Origin: Dyella sp. C11
GTDB lineage: Bacteria > Pseudomonadota > Gammaproteobacteria > Xanthomonadales > Rhodanobacteraceae
Direction: 5' to 3'
DNA length: 52,340 bases
Assembly: GCF_003121485.1 (NCBI RefSeq)
Contig: NZ_QAVX01000030.1
Span: forward strand, 56 to 52,395
Part shown: positions 1-9,801 of the stretch, piece after piece
Position numbering within the stretch: the first letter of the stretch is position 1
How the letters are laid out: each line of letters starts with the position of its first letter
Position numbers and translations under genes: made by a program
Notes under the pieces: generated by a model
Seen by the model: the letters and a program-made list of their open reading frames with translations, nothing else
What the model was told of the DNA's origin: nothing
Databases searched by the model: none

Positions 1-136
<136 letters not shown>

Positions 137-1936
137 TCACGCCTTCGGGTGTGCCGGGGCCTTGCCCGACTTCACCGCGGCAATCCAGGCGTTGATACGG
201 GCTTCAAGCACGTCCAGCGGCAGCGCACCGCCACCCAGCACTTCGTCGTGGAAGGCGCGGATGTCGAACTTGTCACCCAGTTCCTTCTTCGCGTGGGCAC
301 GCAGTTCCACGATCTTCAGCTGGCCGGTCTTGTACGCCAGCGCCTGGCCCGGCCAGGTGATGTAGCGGTCGGTTTCGGCCTGCACGTCCGGCTCATCCTC
401 GCTGGAGTGGGCGTGGAAGAAGTCCACCATCTGCTGGCGCGTCCAGTGCTTGTAGTGCACGCCCGTGTCGAGCACCAGGCGGTCGGCGCGCAGCAGTTCG
501 TCGGAAAGGCGGCCGTAGTACGAGAGCGGGTCCTTGTAGAAACCCAGCTCCTTGCCGAGCTGTTCGGCGTACAGCGCCCAGCCTTCGATATAGGCGGTGT
601 AACCGGCCTGCTGGCGGAACGGCGGCAGCGCGGGCAGCGTCTGCGCGATGGAGATCTGCATGTGATGACCCGGAATGCCTTCGTGATAAGCGGTCGACTC
701 GATGCTCAGCACGCTGCGGTTCTGGTAGTCACCCGTGTTGACGAAGATCTGGCCCGGGCGCGAACCATCCGGCGTGCCCTGGTGGTATTCGGCGGCGGGC
801 GCCTCCTTCTCGCGGAAGGCTTCCACCGGCACCACTTCCACCTTGGTCTTGGGCAGCAGGCCGAACAGCTTGGGCAGCTCCGGCTGCATGCCGGCGAGGT
901 AGCCGCGATAACGGTTGAGGATGTCGTCACGCGAGGTGGCATGCACCTTGGGGTTGGTCTTCAGCGAGGCACGGAAGCTGGCCAGGTCGTTGAAACCCTG
1001 CTGCTTGGCGACTTCGGTCATTTCGCCTTCGATGCGCTTCACCTCGGACAGGCCGATCTCGTGGATCTGCTCCGGCTTTTCCTTGGTGGTGGTCATCTGC
1101 TCCACGTCGAACGCGTAGATCGCGTCGCCATTGGGCAGCGACCACACGCCCGGCTCGACGCGGCCGTGCGGTGCGTAGTCGTTCTTCACGAAGGTACCGA
1201 GCTTCTGGTACGCCGGGCGCACCTGCTGGTCGATGGCAGCGAGAATCGCGTCATGCAGGCGCTTCTGGTCGGCGGCGGAGACCGTCTTGGGGAAGTGCTT
1301 CAGCGGTTCGGCAAACACGCTGTCCATGCCGGCAGGCTTGGCGATGCTGTCGATCTGCGTGACAACTTTTTCCAGCAGGTACTTGGGCGGCATCATGCCG
1401 TCCTTCAGGCCCTGCTGCGACACGCCAATGACCTGGTCGAACGCGGCAGGCACCGCCTTCAGGCGCGTCAGGTAGTCGTCATATTCCTTGGTGTTGTCGA
1501 ACGGGATGGAACTGATGAAACCGGCGAGCTGCAGGTGCACGCCGTTCATCTGGTCCAGCGGCATCTCGTCCAGCTTCAGGTCGTGGGCCTTCAGCGCGTC
1601 CTGCAACTGGCGAACCATCAACTGCTGGTTGAGCTTGTCCTCGTCGGCGAAGCCCGTGGTGTCGATGGCCTCGAAGCGCTTGAGGTATTCCTGCGTCTTG
1701 GCCACTTCGGCCTGCTGGTGCGCCAACGACAGGTCGCTCCAGCGATCGTTGTAGCGCAGATCGCCCAGGATGGTGGCGAACTCCGGCGCATTCTCCAGGT
1801 TGTGCTGCCACTGCTCGGCCAGCAGGTCGTTCAGCGCCTTGGTGCGCGTGGCCACATCGGCCGTGGCGGCCTGCGCGGCGGCACAGGCGGCGGTAAGCGC
1901 CAGGCCGGCCAGAAGCATGCGCGGTCCAATCTTCAT
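137..1936 (-). CDS. DUF885 family secreted protein, putative metallopeptidase
   Basis: A 599-residue protein of the DUF885 family, which is conserved in proteobacteria and thought to be zinc-dependent peptidases of the cell envelope. The N-terminus has a short basic segment, a hydrophobic core and an AQA-AT cleavage site near residue 23, so it is probably exported. The family signature YHEGIPGHHMQ lies near residues 416-426 and contains the HE..HH residues expected to hold a metal. The start is supported by GAGGG eight bases upstream. It lies on the same strand 83 bases after the last permease of the large ABC operon, with a hairpin in between, so co-transcription is possible but not shown. 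The substrate is unknown. Confidence 0.88.
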   Translation of the reverse strand: MKIGPRMLLAGLALTAACAAAQAATADVATRTKALNDLLAEQWQHNLENAPEFATILGDLRYNDRWSDLSLAHQQAEVAKTQEYLKRFEAIDTTGFADEDKLNQQLMVRQLQDALKAHDLKLDEMPLDQMNGVHLQLAGFISSIPFDNTKEYDDYLTRLKAVPAAFDQVIGVSQQGLKDGMMPPKYLLEKVVTQIDSIAKPAGMDSVFAEPLKHFPKTVSAADQKRLHDAILAAIDQQVRPAYQKLGTFVKNDYAPHGRVEPGVWSLPNGDAIYAFDVEQMTTTKEKPEQIHEIGLSEVKRIEGEMTEVAKQQGFNDLASFRASLKTNPKVHATSRDDILNRYRGYLAGMQPELPKLFGLLPKTKVEVVPVEAFREKEAPAAEYHQGTPDGSRPGQIFVNTGDYQNRSVLSIESTAYHEGIPGHHMQISIAQTLPALPPFRQQAGYTAYIEGWALYAEQLGKELGFYKDPLSYYGRLSDELLRADRLVLDTGVHYKHWTRQQMVDFFHAHSSEDEPDVQAETDRYITWPGQALAYKTGQLKIVELRAHAKKELGDKFDIRAFHDEVLGGGALPLDVLEARINAWIAAVKSGKAPAHPKA

Positions 1937-1989
1937 GGGTTCACCCTCGGTTTGAGATAACGCCTATTCTGCACACCCACTGCCTTCGT

Positions 1990-2011
1990 GCCCGTGCCGA
2001 ACCGCACGGGC
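1990..2011 (-). terminator. hairpin between last permease and DUF885 gene
   Basis: GCCCGTGC and GCACGGGC form a perfect 8-bp stem around a 6-base loop, just after the stop codon of permease B5. No T-run follows on the minus strand, so it may be an attenuator or RNA-stabilising end rather than a strong intrinsic terminator. Confidence 0.4.
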
Positions 2012-2019
2012 GCGTTCAG

Positions 2020-3270
2020 CTACACCGCCCGCGTGGCCACCACGGGGGGCACCTCGGCAGCCCGCATGGCCGGCCCCAGCACGGCCAGCTGGCCCAGCAG
2101 CAGCACTAGCGCGCCGCCAATGGGCAGGTAGTTCCAGGGCAGGTGCGGCAGCTCGTAGTAGTGCATCAGCATGCCATTGGCCACATAGGCCAGCGCCATG
2201 CCGATCACCACGCCACCGCCGGCCACCAGCAGGTTTTCCAGCATGAAATAACGCAGCACCTGCGAGCGCCGCGCACCCAGCGCGCGCTGGATGCCGATGT
2301 GCCGTGTGCGCCGCTGCACCCAGAAACCGGTGAGCCCCATGATGCCGATGGCCGTAACCACGATCACCGCGAGCGTCACGCCGGCAAACAGCCACAGGGC
2401 GGCGCGTGCGCTGGCCAGGGCGTCGTGGCGTCGTTCGGCATAAGTGGAGATCTTCACCGGGAAGTCCTGCACCAGCTGATCGCCAAACTGACTCTTGATG
2501 GTGGCGCGGATGCCACGCAGCGCCACCTCGCGCATGGCCGGATCAATGCGCACAGCGAAGCTGAGCATCGACGTATCACCGATGCGCTTGGCAGTGAGCA
2601 CGGTGTCATCCGCCCGGCCATCCGTGGCGAGCGTCAGCTGATTGCGCATCAGGTGGCGCACCACTCCCACCACCATGTAGCCATGACCATCCGGCTCATC
2701 AGGAACGTCCACTATCTTGCCCACGGCCGGCTGGTTACCAAACAACTGCCTGGCCAGGGATTGCGTGATGATGAGAGGCTCGGCCGTCGACGTCGCGGGC
2801 AGGCTGCTGGAGTGCTCACTTACGCCGAAGTCGCGATATTCCTCAGGCAGAAAATCGCGCCCCGCCACAAGATCCACACCCAGCGTGTGGACGAGACCGA
2901 CACCGAAGTAACCGTTCACCCCCACCTTGGCGCCATGCGGCGATTGCAGCGTGTAATCGACGATCGTGGTGCCGATCATCGGCAAGCCCAGTGCCGCAGA
3001 GGCGGAACGCACGCCAGGCACGTGACTCAACGCAAGCTCCCCCGCACGCACTTCGGCCGCGGTCCAAGGGCGCACGTGCGACGCCATCTGGTCGATCAGC
3101 ACCAGCTCGTCTTCCGCAACGCCACTGGGTGCCACCATCGGCTGCACGCGCTGCCAAACCAGAAAAAGCACGTTACACAGGATGGCGCACGCCAGCGCCG
3201 TCTGAAACAACACCAGCGCGGGCATCAGCGCATGGCGGCGAAGTATCTTGAACATGATGCCAAGTGACAT
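2020..3270 (-). CDS. MacB-like ABC transporter permease, B type (B5)
   Basis: A 416-residue permease of the MacB/FtsX (type VII ABC) class, the last member of the array. One membrane segment lies near residues 15-40, then a large periplasmic MacB_PCD-like domain, then an FtsX domain with three membrane segments. The cytoplasmic coupling motif IGIQRALGARR is intact, and the protein ends VVATRAV. The start was set at 3270 because GGAGAA precedes it at good spacing and overlaps the TGA stop of A5 (TGAGGAG). It is the most diverged B-type copy (IQRALGA rather than VRRALGA). No ATPase domain is fused, so it must use the shared ATPase at 15027-15749 or another one. Confidence 0.9.
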   Translation of the reverse strand: MSLGIMFKILRRHALMPALVLFQTALACAILCNVLFLVWQRVQPMVAPSGVAEDELVLIDQMASHVRPWTAAEVRAGELALSHVPGVRSASAALGLPMIGTTIVDYTLQSPHGAKVGVNGYFGVGLVHTLGVDLVAGRDFLPEEYRDFGVSEHSSSLPATSTAEPLIITQSLARQLFGNQPAVGKIVDVPDEPDGHGYMVVGVVRHLMRNQLTLATDGRADDTVLTAKRIGDTSMLSFAVRIDPAMREVALRGIRATIKSQFGDQLVQDFPVKISTYAERRHDALASARAALWLFAGVTLAVIVVTAIGIMGLTGFWVQRRTRHIGIQRALGARRSQVLRYFMLENLLVAGGGVVIGMALAYVANGMLMHYYELPHLPWNYLPIGGALVLLLGQLAVLGPAMRAAEVPPVVATRAV

Positions 3271-3281
3271 TGTTCTTCTCC

Positions 3282-4613
3282 TCAGGCGCTCTTGACCTGC
3301 AGACCCGGTTCGATGCGCGACGCGCGCCACGCCGGCAGCCACCCCGTGATGATGCCTACCGCAAAGGCAAGCGCGAACAACGCACCAAACATCGCAGGAT
3401 CGAGCGTGGCCAGATCAGTGAAGCCACTGTCCTGAAGCCGCAGCGTCCACAACCCGAACAACGTCAACGGCAGCGCAAGAAAGCCTCCGAGCAGGCAAAT
3501 CATCGCCGCCTCGAACACATGTTGCTGAAAGATCGCTCGCTGAGGCGCACCCAGGGCGCGGCGTATGCCGATCTCCGCACTTCGACGCAGAAAGCGTGCG
3601 GCAAGCAGGCCCGCGACGTTGGCCATGCAAAGCAGCAAGAACGAACCGGCCAACCAGGCGTTGAGGCGTACGTTGTCGGGCACGACATTCTGCTGGCTCA
3701 GCCATGCATCCACACGGGTCAATTGCGCGGGCCTGGCATGTCCAGCGCCGACCAGTGCCTGCTGGTTGTCGAGATAGCGCTGCAGATACGCGAGAAAATC
3801 GGATGCCTTCGCGCGATCGGGCAAGTCCACCCAATAGCTCACCGAAGCACAGTACATGGGGTCGCTGGTGAACAGCGTTTTCGGCTTCGGTGAATCGACA
3901 TCGCAGCCATCGTCGCCGGCCAGGTCCACGCCGGCATCCAGCAGCGAACGAAGCGGCACAAAGGCTTGATCGCGGCGCAAGTTGCCGAAGGTAAACGAGG
4001 CCAGGTCGTAGAAATGTGGCTGTGGTGCAAACGGCGCGCTTACGCCGATGATGCGGAACACACCATGGCCAAGGTGAAATTCGCGTCCCAGTACATCGGT
4101 GGTGCCGTACAAGGAAACCGCCATCTCGCTGTCGATCACGACCACCGGAGCATGCGCCTGATCTTCGGCGGGCGTCCAGCTGCGGCCACTTCTAAGCGAT
4201 ACGCCTAACATCGGCAGGAACTCGCTGGTGGTGGCCAGCAGGTAGTCGCTTCCCTTGCGAGGCTTGTCCCCATCACTCTTGAATTGCGTAAAGACACTGG
4301 CCATGGGCGCCTGCCACGTGGCGCGGTGGTCATGCAGAAGCTCCTCCGCATCACGCAACTTGATGCGGTGGCGCTGATCCACCGTGATGCCGTTGAGCGA
4401 CTGGTTCTGCGTTGGCTTGGCGCGTACCGTATCCACCCACGCCAGATAAAGATGGCTGCTGCGCCCCGGCAGGGGATCGGCGGTGAGCTGATGCAACAAC
4501 GCCAGCGTCGTCATGGTCGCCGCCAACCCCATCGCGACGGTGACCACAGCCAATACCGTGCTTCGTGGAAACCGCTTCAAGCCGTGCCACGCCAACATCA
4601 GGTTGTAACGCAT
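3282..4613 (-). CDS. MacB-like ABC transporter permease, A type (A5)
   Basis: A 443-residue permease with an N-terminal membrane segment near residues 15-40, a long periplasmic domain and a C-terminal FtsX domain carrying EIGIRRALGAPQ. The C-terminus LQVKSA corresponds to the LQLKS(N/Q/L) end of the other A-type copies. It is the most diverged A-type member: its N-terminus MRYNLMLAWHGLKR is unlike the MFxYY start of A1, A3 and A4. It is separated from B4 by 69 bases that contain a 9-bp-stem hairpin, and its TGA stop lies inside the Shine-Dalgarno of B5. Probably forms a heteromer with B5 (inference from the pairing). Confidence 0.9.
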   Translation of the reverse strand: MRYNLMLAWHGLKRFPRSTVLAVVTVAMGLAATMTTLALLHQLTADPLPGRSSHLYLAWVDTVRAKPTQNQSLNGITVDQRHRIKLRDAEELLHDHRATWQAPMASVFTQFKSDGDKPRKGSDYLLATTSEFLPMLGVSLRSGRSWTPAEDQAHAPVVVIDSEMAVSLYGTTDVLGREFHLGHGVFRIIGVSAPFAPQPHFYDLASFTFGNLRRDQAFVPLRSLLDAGVDLAGDDGCDVDSPKPKTLFTSDPMYCASVSYWVDLPDRAKASDFLAYLQRYLDNQQALVGAGHARPAQLTRVDAWLSQQNVVPDNVRLNAWLAGSFLLLCMANVAGLLAARFLRRSAEIGIRRALGAPQRAIFQQHVFEAAMICLLGGFLALPLTLFGLWTLRLQDSGFTDLATLDPAMFGALFALAFAVGIITGWLPAWRASRIEPGLQVKSA

Positions 4614-4651
4614 CCGTTCCTACCCTGTTGTCCCATTCGCCCTTCCCCATC

Positions 4652-4674
4652 GCAACGCGCGCCTTGCGCGTTGC
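4652..4674 (-). other. intra-operon hairpin between B4 and A5
   Basis: GCAACGCGC and GCGCGTTGC form a perfect 9-bp stem with a 5-base loop in the 69-base gap between two permease pairs. No T-run follows. Likely an RNA structure that affects stability or read-through into the last pair. Confidence 0.6.
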
Positions 4675-4682
4675 GCCCCTGA

Positions 4683-5891
4683 TCACACCGACCGCGTCGC
4701 CACCACCGGCGGCACGTTGGCCGCACGCATGGCTGGCGCCAATACCGACAATTGACCCAATGCCCACAACACCACTGCCCCGGCCAGCAGGTAATAAACC
4801 GGAAGGCGAGGAACTTCGTAGAACTTCATCAGCAGAAGGTTGAGTGCAAACGTCATCACGATACCGATGGCGATACCCGCACTCACGATCAGGAAATTTT
4901 CCGTCTGAAAGTAATGCAGGATGTCACCGCGCGTCGCACCCATCGCCCGGCGAATACCAATCTGCTTGCGACGCTGCTGCACCCAGAAACTGGCAAGACC
5001 CACGATGCCCAGGGCGGTGACAAGCAACAAGGCGACGATGACACCGGCAAGTGTGCCGACCATCACGCGCGTCTGCCGGAAAAAGTCCGCCCGCAGCTCG
5101 GGCAACGTGCGACTCTGCTGCAGATCGAGCACCGCTTCCGGCGCAGCCCGCTGAGCGGCGACGCGCGCTTCACGCAGCACACGCGGAAGATCGATGGCGC
5201 TGGCACGCAGGACATAGACGCCGTGCAAAGAATCCCCAGGAAGCATCGGCGCGAACACGGACCATTCGCCGGCGCTGTCGCCGTGACCACCACCAGGGTC
5301 GGGAGGCGTCAGGTGCGCCAACACACCGATCACGCGGAAGTGGTATTTGTCGGACCAGAACTCCTTGCCCAACGGATCTTGCCCAGGCCACAGGCGCTGG
5401 GCGAAAGCGCGCGTTACCCACACCGAAGTGTTTTGGGGAAGCCACGATTCAGCTGTCTGAAAATCGTCCGCCTGGAAAGCGCGCCCGGCCATGAGTTGCA
5501 AACCGAGAGTTTCGGCTGCCCCGGGTCCACCCGCGTAGAAATGCGGCACGGCAATGAAGTGTTCCCGATCAAGACTGATGCCGGCATAGCCAGTGGGCTG
5601 GGCGAACGGCGCCGCATTGACCACCGCAACCGACTGCACGCCCGGCACGGCACGCAAGGCCGTGGTAACCCGCGCATTGAGGTCGGCACCCTTGCAGTCG
5701 TCACAACCAAGGTTGATCACGGCCAGCGAGGACTCGGCCACGCCGCTCTCGACATGCAGCGCACGCAGCTGTTGCACGATAAGAAAACACGCGTTGCACA
5801 ACACCGCACAAGCCAGTGCAATTTCAAACGCAATCAGCGCCGTGGCAAGCCGATGGCGGCGCAGGGCGGAAAGAATGGGAGCGAATTGCAT
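4683..5891 (-). CDS. MacB-like ABC transporter permease, B type (B4)
   Basis: A 402-residue permease with the layout membrane segment, periplasmic MacB_PCD-like domain, FtsX domain. The start MQFAPILSALRRHR matches the (D/Q)I.PIL(S/A).L(R/K)RHK start of B1-B3. The coupling motif KQIGIRRAMGATRGD has M in place of the usual L, and the end is PPVVATRSV. The start at 5891 is preferred because TGAGG, which includes the stop of A4, lies nine bases upstream. An ATG at 5906 overlapping the A4 stop is the alternative. The periplasmic half has a CDDC pair near residue 70 that was not noticed in the other copies. It is most like B3. Confidence 0.9.
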   Translation of the reverse strand: MQFAPILSALRRHRLATALIAFEIALACAVLCNACFLIVQQLRALHVESGVAESSLAVINLGCDDCKGADLNARVTTALRAVPGVQSVAVVNAAPFAQPTGYAGISLDREHFIAVPHFYAGGPGAAETLGLQLMAGRAFQADDFQTAESWLPQNTSVWVTRAFAQRLWPGQDPLGKEFWSDKYHFRVIGVLAHLTPPDPGGGHGDSAGEWSVFAPMLPGDSLHGVYVLRASAIDLPRVLREARVAAQRAAPEAVLDLQQSRTLPELRADFFRQTRVMVGTLAGVIVALLLVTALGIVGLASFWVQQRRKQIGIRRAMGATRGDILHYFQTENFLIVSAGIAIGIVMTFALNLLLMKFYEVPRLPVYYLLAGAVVLWALGQLSVLAPAMRAANVPPVVATRSV

Positions 5892-5902
5892 CACATGCGG
5901 CC

Positions 5903-7225
5903 TCATAGCGACTTCAGTTGCCAGGCCGGCATCACGCGACATGCCCGCACCGCCGGAAGCGCGCCGGCAAGCAGGCTGGCGCCGACCGCCGCAAGGAACG
6001 TGAGCAGGAACATGGATACGTCCAGCCTGGCCATATCCGCATAAGCCACCGGTTGCTGCCGGATAAACCAAAGCCCTGCAAGCGTAAGCAACCAGCCGCA
6101 CACGCCGCCGATGAAACCGATCAGGGCCGACTCCACCATGTATTGCGCGAACACCGCGGCACGACTTGCACCGAGCGCTCGGCGCAAGCCGATCTCCCCG
6201 CTACGGCGCAGGAATTTCGCCAGCAGCAGGCCCACCATGTTGACCAGGCAAATGGCCAGGAACGCCACGGCCAGCCACGCCTGCAATCGCACGTTGCTGG
6301 GAAGCACACCATTGAAATCAAGCCATTCCATCAGGCTGCGCATGCGTGTATTGCCGGCGTGCGTGAAACGCCCCATCGCCTGCTGCTGCGCAGCGTAATC
6401 GGCCACGAATCGTCGATAGGAAGCAACGCGTGAGGCATCGTTGAGCTGTACCCACAGCGCCACCCACACACAGGGTGAATCCTGCAGATGTCCCGGACGC
6501 GGAGGCATGGACCAGCAGGTGAACTGCTGGAAATTGCCGTCATTCACATCCAGGCCGGTAAAGAACGGCGTGATGACATCTTCCGGCTTGGCGTAGAAAT
6601 CGCTGGTGTCGCCCGCGGCGAAACGGCCGCCGCGCACAGCGTAGAACTGCGGCGACGGTCGCCAGGGCTTGAGCACACCCACGATGCGCACATCACTGTT
6701 GCGCAGCCGCAGCGCGCGACCCACGCTGTTCTCACCAGCGAACAATTTCTGGTTGAGATCATCGGTGATCACGGCCACGCGTGCGCGCGCCGCATCGTCC
6801 TGTTCGCTCCAGGGTCCGCCGTAACGGAACGGCACGTTGAACATGCTGAAGAAATCCGTCGTCGCCGACAGCATCGGCATCATCACGGCAGGCTTGCCGG
6901 CGTCGGCTGAATTGAGGCGCACCGTGCTCTGCACTACCAGCGCCTGCCGATCGGCGCGGCGGGCCGTCCACAGATCAACCGCCGAACGGTAATCGAGCAT
7001 GTCCAGCGGCTCGCTGCTGTCCTTGTTCTTCGGGTTCGCATCCACCTGCGGATAGAAGATGGACTGGCTTCGCCCAGGCAGCGGATCACCCGACAGAAGA
7101 TGCACCACGGTCAGCGTCGTCATGCTGGCACCGATGCCAACGGCAATGGCGAGCACCATCAGCGCCGTGAGCACCTTGTTGCGGCGGAGGCTATGGAAAG
7201 CCAGGTCGACGTAATAACCGAACAT
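5903..7225 (-). CDS. MacB-like ABC transporter permease, A type (A4)
   Basis: A 440-residue permease starting MFGYYVDLAFHSLRRNKVL, nearly the same as A3. The first membrane segment is near residues 18-42, a periplasmic domain follows, then an FtsX domain with GEIGLRRALGASRAAV and three membrane segments. The end AWQLKSL is the A-type signature. It lies 15 bases after B3, and its TGA stop forms part of the TGAGG ribosome site for B4. Expected to pair with B4 in the inner membrane and to be driven by the single ATPase of the operon (inference). Confidence 0.9.
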   Translation of the reverse strand: MFGYYVDLAFHSLRRNKVLTALMVLAIAVGIGASMTTLTVVHLLSGDPLPGRSQSIFYPQVDANPKNKDSSEPLDMLDYRSAVDLWTARRADRQALVVQSTVRLNSADAGKPAVMMPMLSATTDFFSMFNVPFRYGGPWSEQDDAARARVAVITDDLNQKLFAGENSVGRALRLRNSDVRIVGVLKPWRPSPQFYAVRGGRFAAGDTSDFYAKPEDVITPFFTGLDVNDGNFQQFTCWSMPPRPGHLQDSPCVWVALWVQLNDASRVASYRRFVADYAAQQQAMGRFTHAGNTRMRSLMEWLDFNGVLPSNVRLQAWLAVAFLAICLVNMVGLLLAKFLRRSGEIGLRRALGASRAAVFAQYMVESALIGFIGGVCGWLLTLAGLWFIRQQPVAYADMARLDVSMFLLTFLAAVGASLLAGALPAVRACRVMPAWQLKSL

Positions 7226-7240
7226 TCCCTGTTCCTCCCG

Positions 7241-8464
7241 TTACACCGACCGCGTGGCCACCACTGGCGGAACAGCCGCCGCGCGCATTGCCGGCCCCAG
7301 CACCGCCAATTGCCCAATGGTCCACAGCAACAGCGCACCCACCGGGAAATAGATCGCCGGCAGGCGCGGCAGCTCGTAGTGCACCATCAACAGCAGGTTG
7401 ATGCCGTAGGCGAGCACCATGCCCACCGCGATGCCGATAGTGGCGAGCAGGAAGTTTTCCGTCTGGAAGTAACGCAGGATGTTGCTGCGCGTGGCACCCA
7501 ATGCGCGACGCACACCAATCTGGCGGCGACGCTGCGCCACCCAGAAGCTGCCCAGGCCCACGATGCCCAGCGCCGTCACGACCAGCAGCGCCACGCACAC
7601 GCCCAGCAGCAGGCCTGCCATGGCGCGGTCGTTCTGGAAGAAGTCCTCGCGCATGTTGCTCAACAGATGCTGCTTGAGCACGATGCGGTGAGGGTTGATC
7701 TCCTTGAGCTTGGCAACGGCGGCCTTCAGCACGCGCTCCCGATTCTTCGGGTCATCCACGCGCACGATGTATTCGTTGTTGGCCACGCGCACCGGCAACA
7801 CCATGGTGTAGCTCTTGGCCGAGTCGTCCCAGATGGACGGCCGGATCAGCTCCTTCACCACACCCACCACGGTGAACGCGTAGTCGGACATGTAGATCTG
7901 CTTGCCCAGCGCCGACTGCCCCGGCCACAGGCGCTGGGCGAGGTTCTGCGTGATCACCGTGACATGTGGAATGCCCTTGGCATCCTTGGCGGCCGCGGCG
8001 GTGACCACCTGGTCCATGTCCATGTAGTCGTCCGGCTTCAGTTCGCGCCCGGCGATGAGTTGCGTGCCCAGGGTCTGCGTTACGTTCTCGCCGAAATAGT
8101 CCGTGGCATTGGCCGTGGCGAGTCGCTGCTTGGGATCGAGCTTGATGCTGCCGTTGGACGAAGAGTTGCCGAACGGCACCTGGTTCACCGACGCCACCGA
8201 CACCACGCCCGGCACCTGCTGAAGCGCGGCCAGGTCTTCGGCACGGCGGGCCTTGTCGTCCTTGGTCACGCCGATGTTGGTCAGCGCGATGTGCAGCAGG
8301 TGCTGCTCATCCACGCCGCTTTCCATGTTGATGCGGTCGATGCGCTGGTTGATGATGAATACCGCGTTGCACACGATGGCGCAGGTCAGGGCGATTTCCG
8401 CGATCACCAGGAAAGCGGTGGTCTTGTGCCGGCGCAACGTCGAGAGAATGGGAAGAATGTCCAT
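7241..8464 (-). CDS. MacB-like ABC transporter permease, B type (B3)
   Basis: A 407-residue permease starting MDILPILSTLRRHKTT, with a membrane segment near residues 17-40, a periplasmic domain and an FtsX domain carrying RQIGVRRALGATRSN. It ends PPVVATRSV. An ATG six bases earlier (8470) overlaps the stop of A3. The later ATG was chosen because GAAGAG lies nine bases before it, the same spacing as at B4. This is the one pair in which the A stop is not embedded in a TGAGG ribosome site. Closest relative in the window is B4. Confidence 0.9.
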   Translation of the reverse strand: MDILPILSTLRRHKTTAFLVIAEIALTCAIVCNAVFIINQRIDRINMESGVDEQHLLHIALTNIGVTKDDKARRAEDLAALQQVPGVVSVASVNQVPFGNSSSNGSIKLDPKQRLATANATDYFGENVTQTLGTQLIAGRELKPDDYMDMDQVVTAAAAKDAKGIPHVTVITQNLAQRLWPGQSALGKQIYMSDYAFTVVGVVKELIRPSIWDDSAKSYTMVLPVRVANNEYIVRVDDPKNRERVLKAAVAKLKEINPHRIVLKQHLLSNMREDFFQNDRAMAGLLLGVCVALLVVTALGIVGLGSFWVAQRRRQIGVRRALGATRSNILRYFQTENFLLATIGIAVGMVLAYGINLLLMVHYELPRLPAIYFPVGALLLWTIGQLAVLGPAMRAAAVPPVVATRSV

Positions 8465-8466
8465 GA

Positions 8467-9771
8467 TCATTGGCTCTTCAGTTGCAACGCGGGAGTGATC
8501 TGGCAGGCGCGCCAGGCCGGCAGAAGACCAGCCAGCAAGGTGGAACCCACCGCCAGCAGGAAAGTGAACGTCAACATGCCCACGCTCATGTGCGCGAGCG
8601 CGGCGTAGTCGGACGGCTGCTTGCGCACCAGCCACAGCCCCACGAACGCCAGCAGCAATCCGCAGAAACCGCCGGCCAGGCCGATCACGCCCGACTCCAC
8701 CAGCAGCTGCATGAAGACCTCGCGCTTGGATGCACCCAGCGCGCGGCGCACGCCCAGCTCGCCCGATCGGCGCAGGAATTTCGCCAGCATCAGCCCGACC
8801 GTATTGACCAGGCACACCAGCAGGAAGCCCAACGCCAGCCATGCCTGCAGGCGCACGTCGCCCGGCACGACCTTGTTGATGTCCATCCATTCCATCAGGC
8901 CGGGCAGCGCGACATTCGGCGGACGCTGGAATCGGCCCAGCGTCTTCTGCTCCTGCGAATAATGCACAAGGTAATCGTGATATGCCTTCACCTTGTCCGC
9001 GCCATCGATCTGCACCCAGAACTGCAACCAAGTGCACGGCGAGGTTTCCGCATGCTCGTCATCGCCACCGCCCGTGCCCCAGCAATCGGTGGAACCTGAA
9101 TGTTCGAAGTGCACGTCGCGCGATGTGCTGAGCGGCACGAACACGTCTTCCACCGAACCGTAGCTCTGCATGTAGATGTCGTAGAAACGCGGCGTCGGCT
9201 TCCATTCGTCCAGCACGCCAATCACCTGGAACGCCGTGTCTTTCATGCGCAGCGTCTGACCGGTGCTGTCCTTGCCGCCGAACAGCTTTTCGTTGAGCTT
9301 GCGACTGATGACGACCACCCGCGCCCGCGAATTGTCCTCGCCCTCCGTCCACGGGCGGCCATACATGAACGGCACCTTGAACATGGGAAAGAAATCGCTG
9401 CTGGTGTAGCGCGCGTCGCTGAAGAACGGATCAATGTTGGACTGTGCTGGCTGCACCGGCACCGCACCACCGGTCATCAATGCCTGGCGATCGGCGCGCT
9501 TGGCATGCAGCAGGTTCAGGCCATCCGTCCAGGTCACCTGGTCGGCAGGGCGTTTGCCCTCTTCGTAGCCATCCATGTCACGCGGATCGACCTGCGGATA
9601 GAACAGCGAGTCGCTGGTGCCCGGGAGCGGGTCGCCCGACAACACGTGCAACACGGTCAGCGTGGTCATGCTGGCGCCGATGCCCAGCGCAATGGCCAGC
9701 ACCATCAGCGCGGTCAGGATCTTGTTGCGCCTGAGGCTGCGTAGCGCCAAATCCAGGTAATAGCCAAACAT
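8467..9771 (-). CDS. MacB-like ABC transporter permease, A type (A3)
   Basis: A 434-residue permease starting MFGYYLDLALRSLRRNKIL. The first membrane segment (MVLAIALGIGASMTTL) is followed by GDPLPGTSD, then a periplasmic domain, then FtsX with GELGVRRALGASKREV and three membrane helices, ending ALQLKSQ. The periplasmic domain has a glycine-rich acidic stretch (TGGGDDEHAE) that was not noticed in the other A-type copies. It sits 30 bases after B2, and its stop is two bases before the B3 start chosen here. Confidence 0.9.
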   Translation of the reverse strand: MFGYYLDLALRSLRRNKILTALMVLAIALGIGASMTTLTVLHVLSGDPLPGTSDSLFYPQVDPRDMDGYEEGKRPADQVTWTDGLNLLHAKRADRQALMTGGAVPVQPAQSNIDPFFSDARYTSSDFFPMFKVPFMYGRPWTEGEDNSRARVVVISRKLNEKLFGGKDSTGQTLRMKDTAFQVIGVLDEWKPTPRFYDIYMQSYGSVEDVFVPLSTSRDVHFEHSGSTDCWGTGGGDDEHAETSPCTWLQFWVQIDGADKVKAYHDYLVHYSQEQKTLGRFQRPPNVALPGLMEWMDINKVVPGDVRLQAWLALGFLLVCLVNTVGLMLAKFLRRSGELGVRRALGASKREVFMQLLVESGVIGLAGGFCGLLLAFVGLWLVRKQPSDYAALAHMSVGMLTFTFLLAVGSTLLAGLLPAWRACQITPALQLKSQ

Positions 9772-9801
9772 GTCGTCTCCCCTTCCCTTGATGGCTGACG
9801 G

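Noticed and set aside
7241-9037. Long N-terminal extension of permease B3
   Set aside because: The extra part is a shadow of A3 in another frame. The conserved MDILPIL start lies at 8464.
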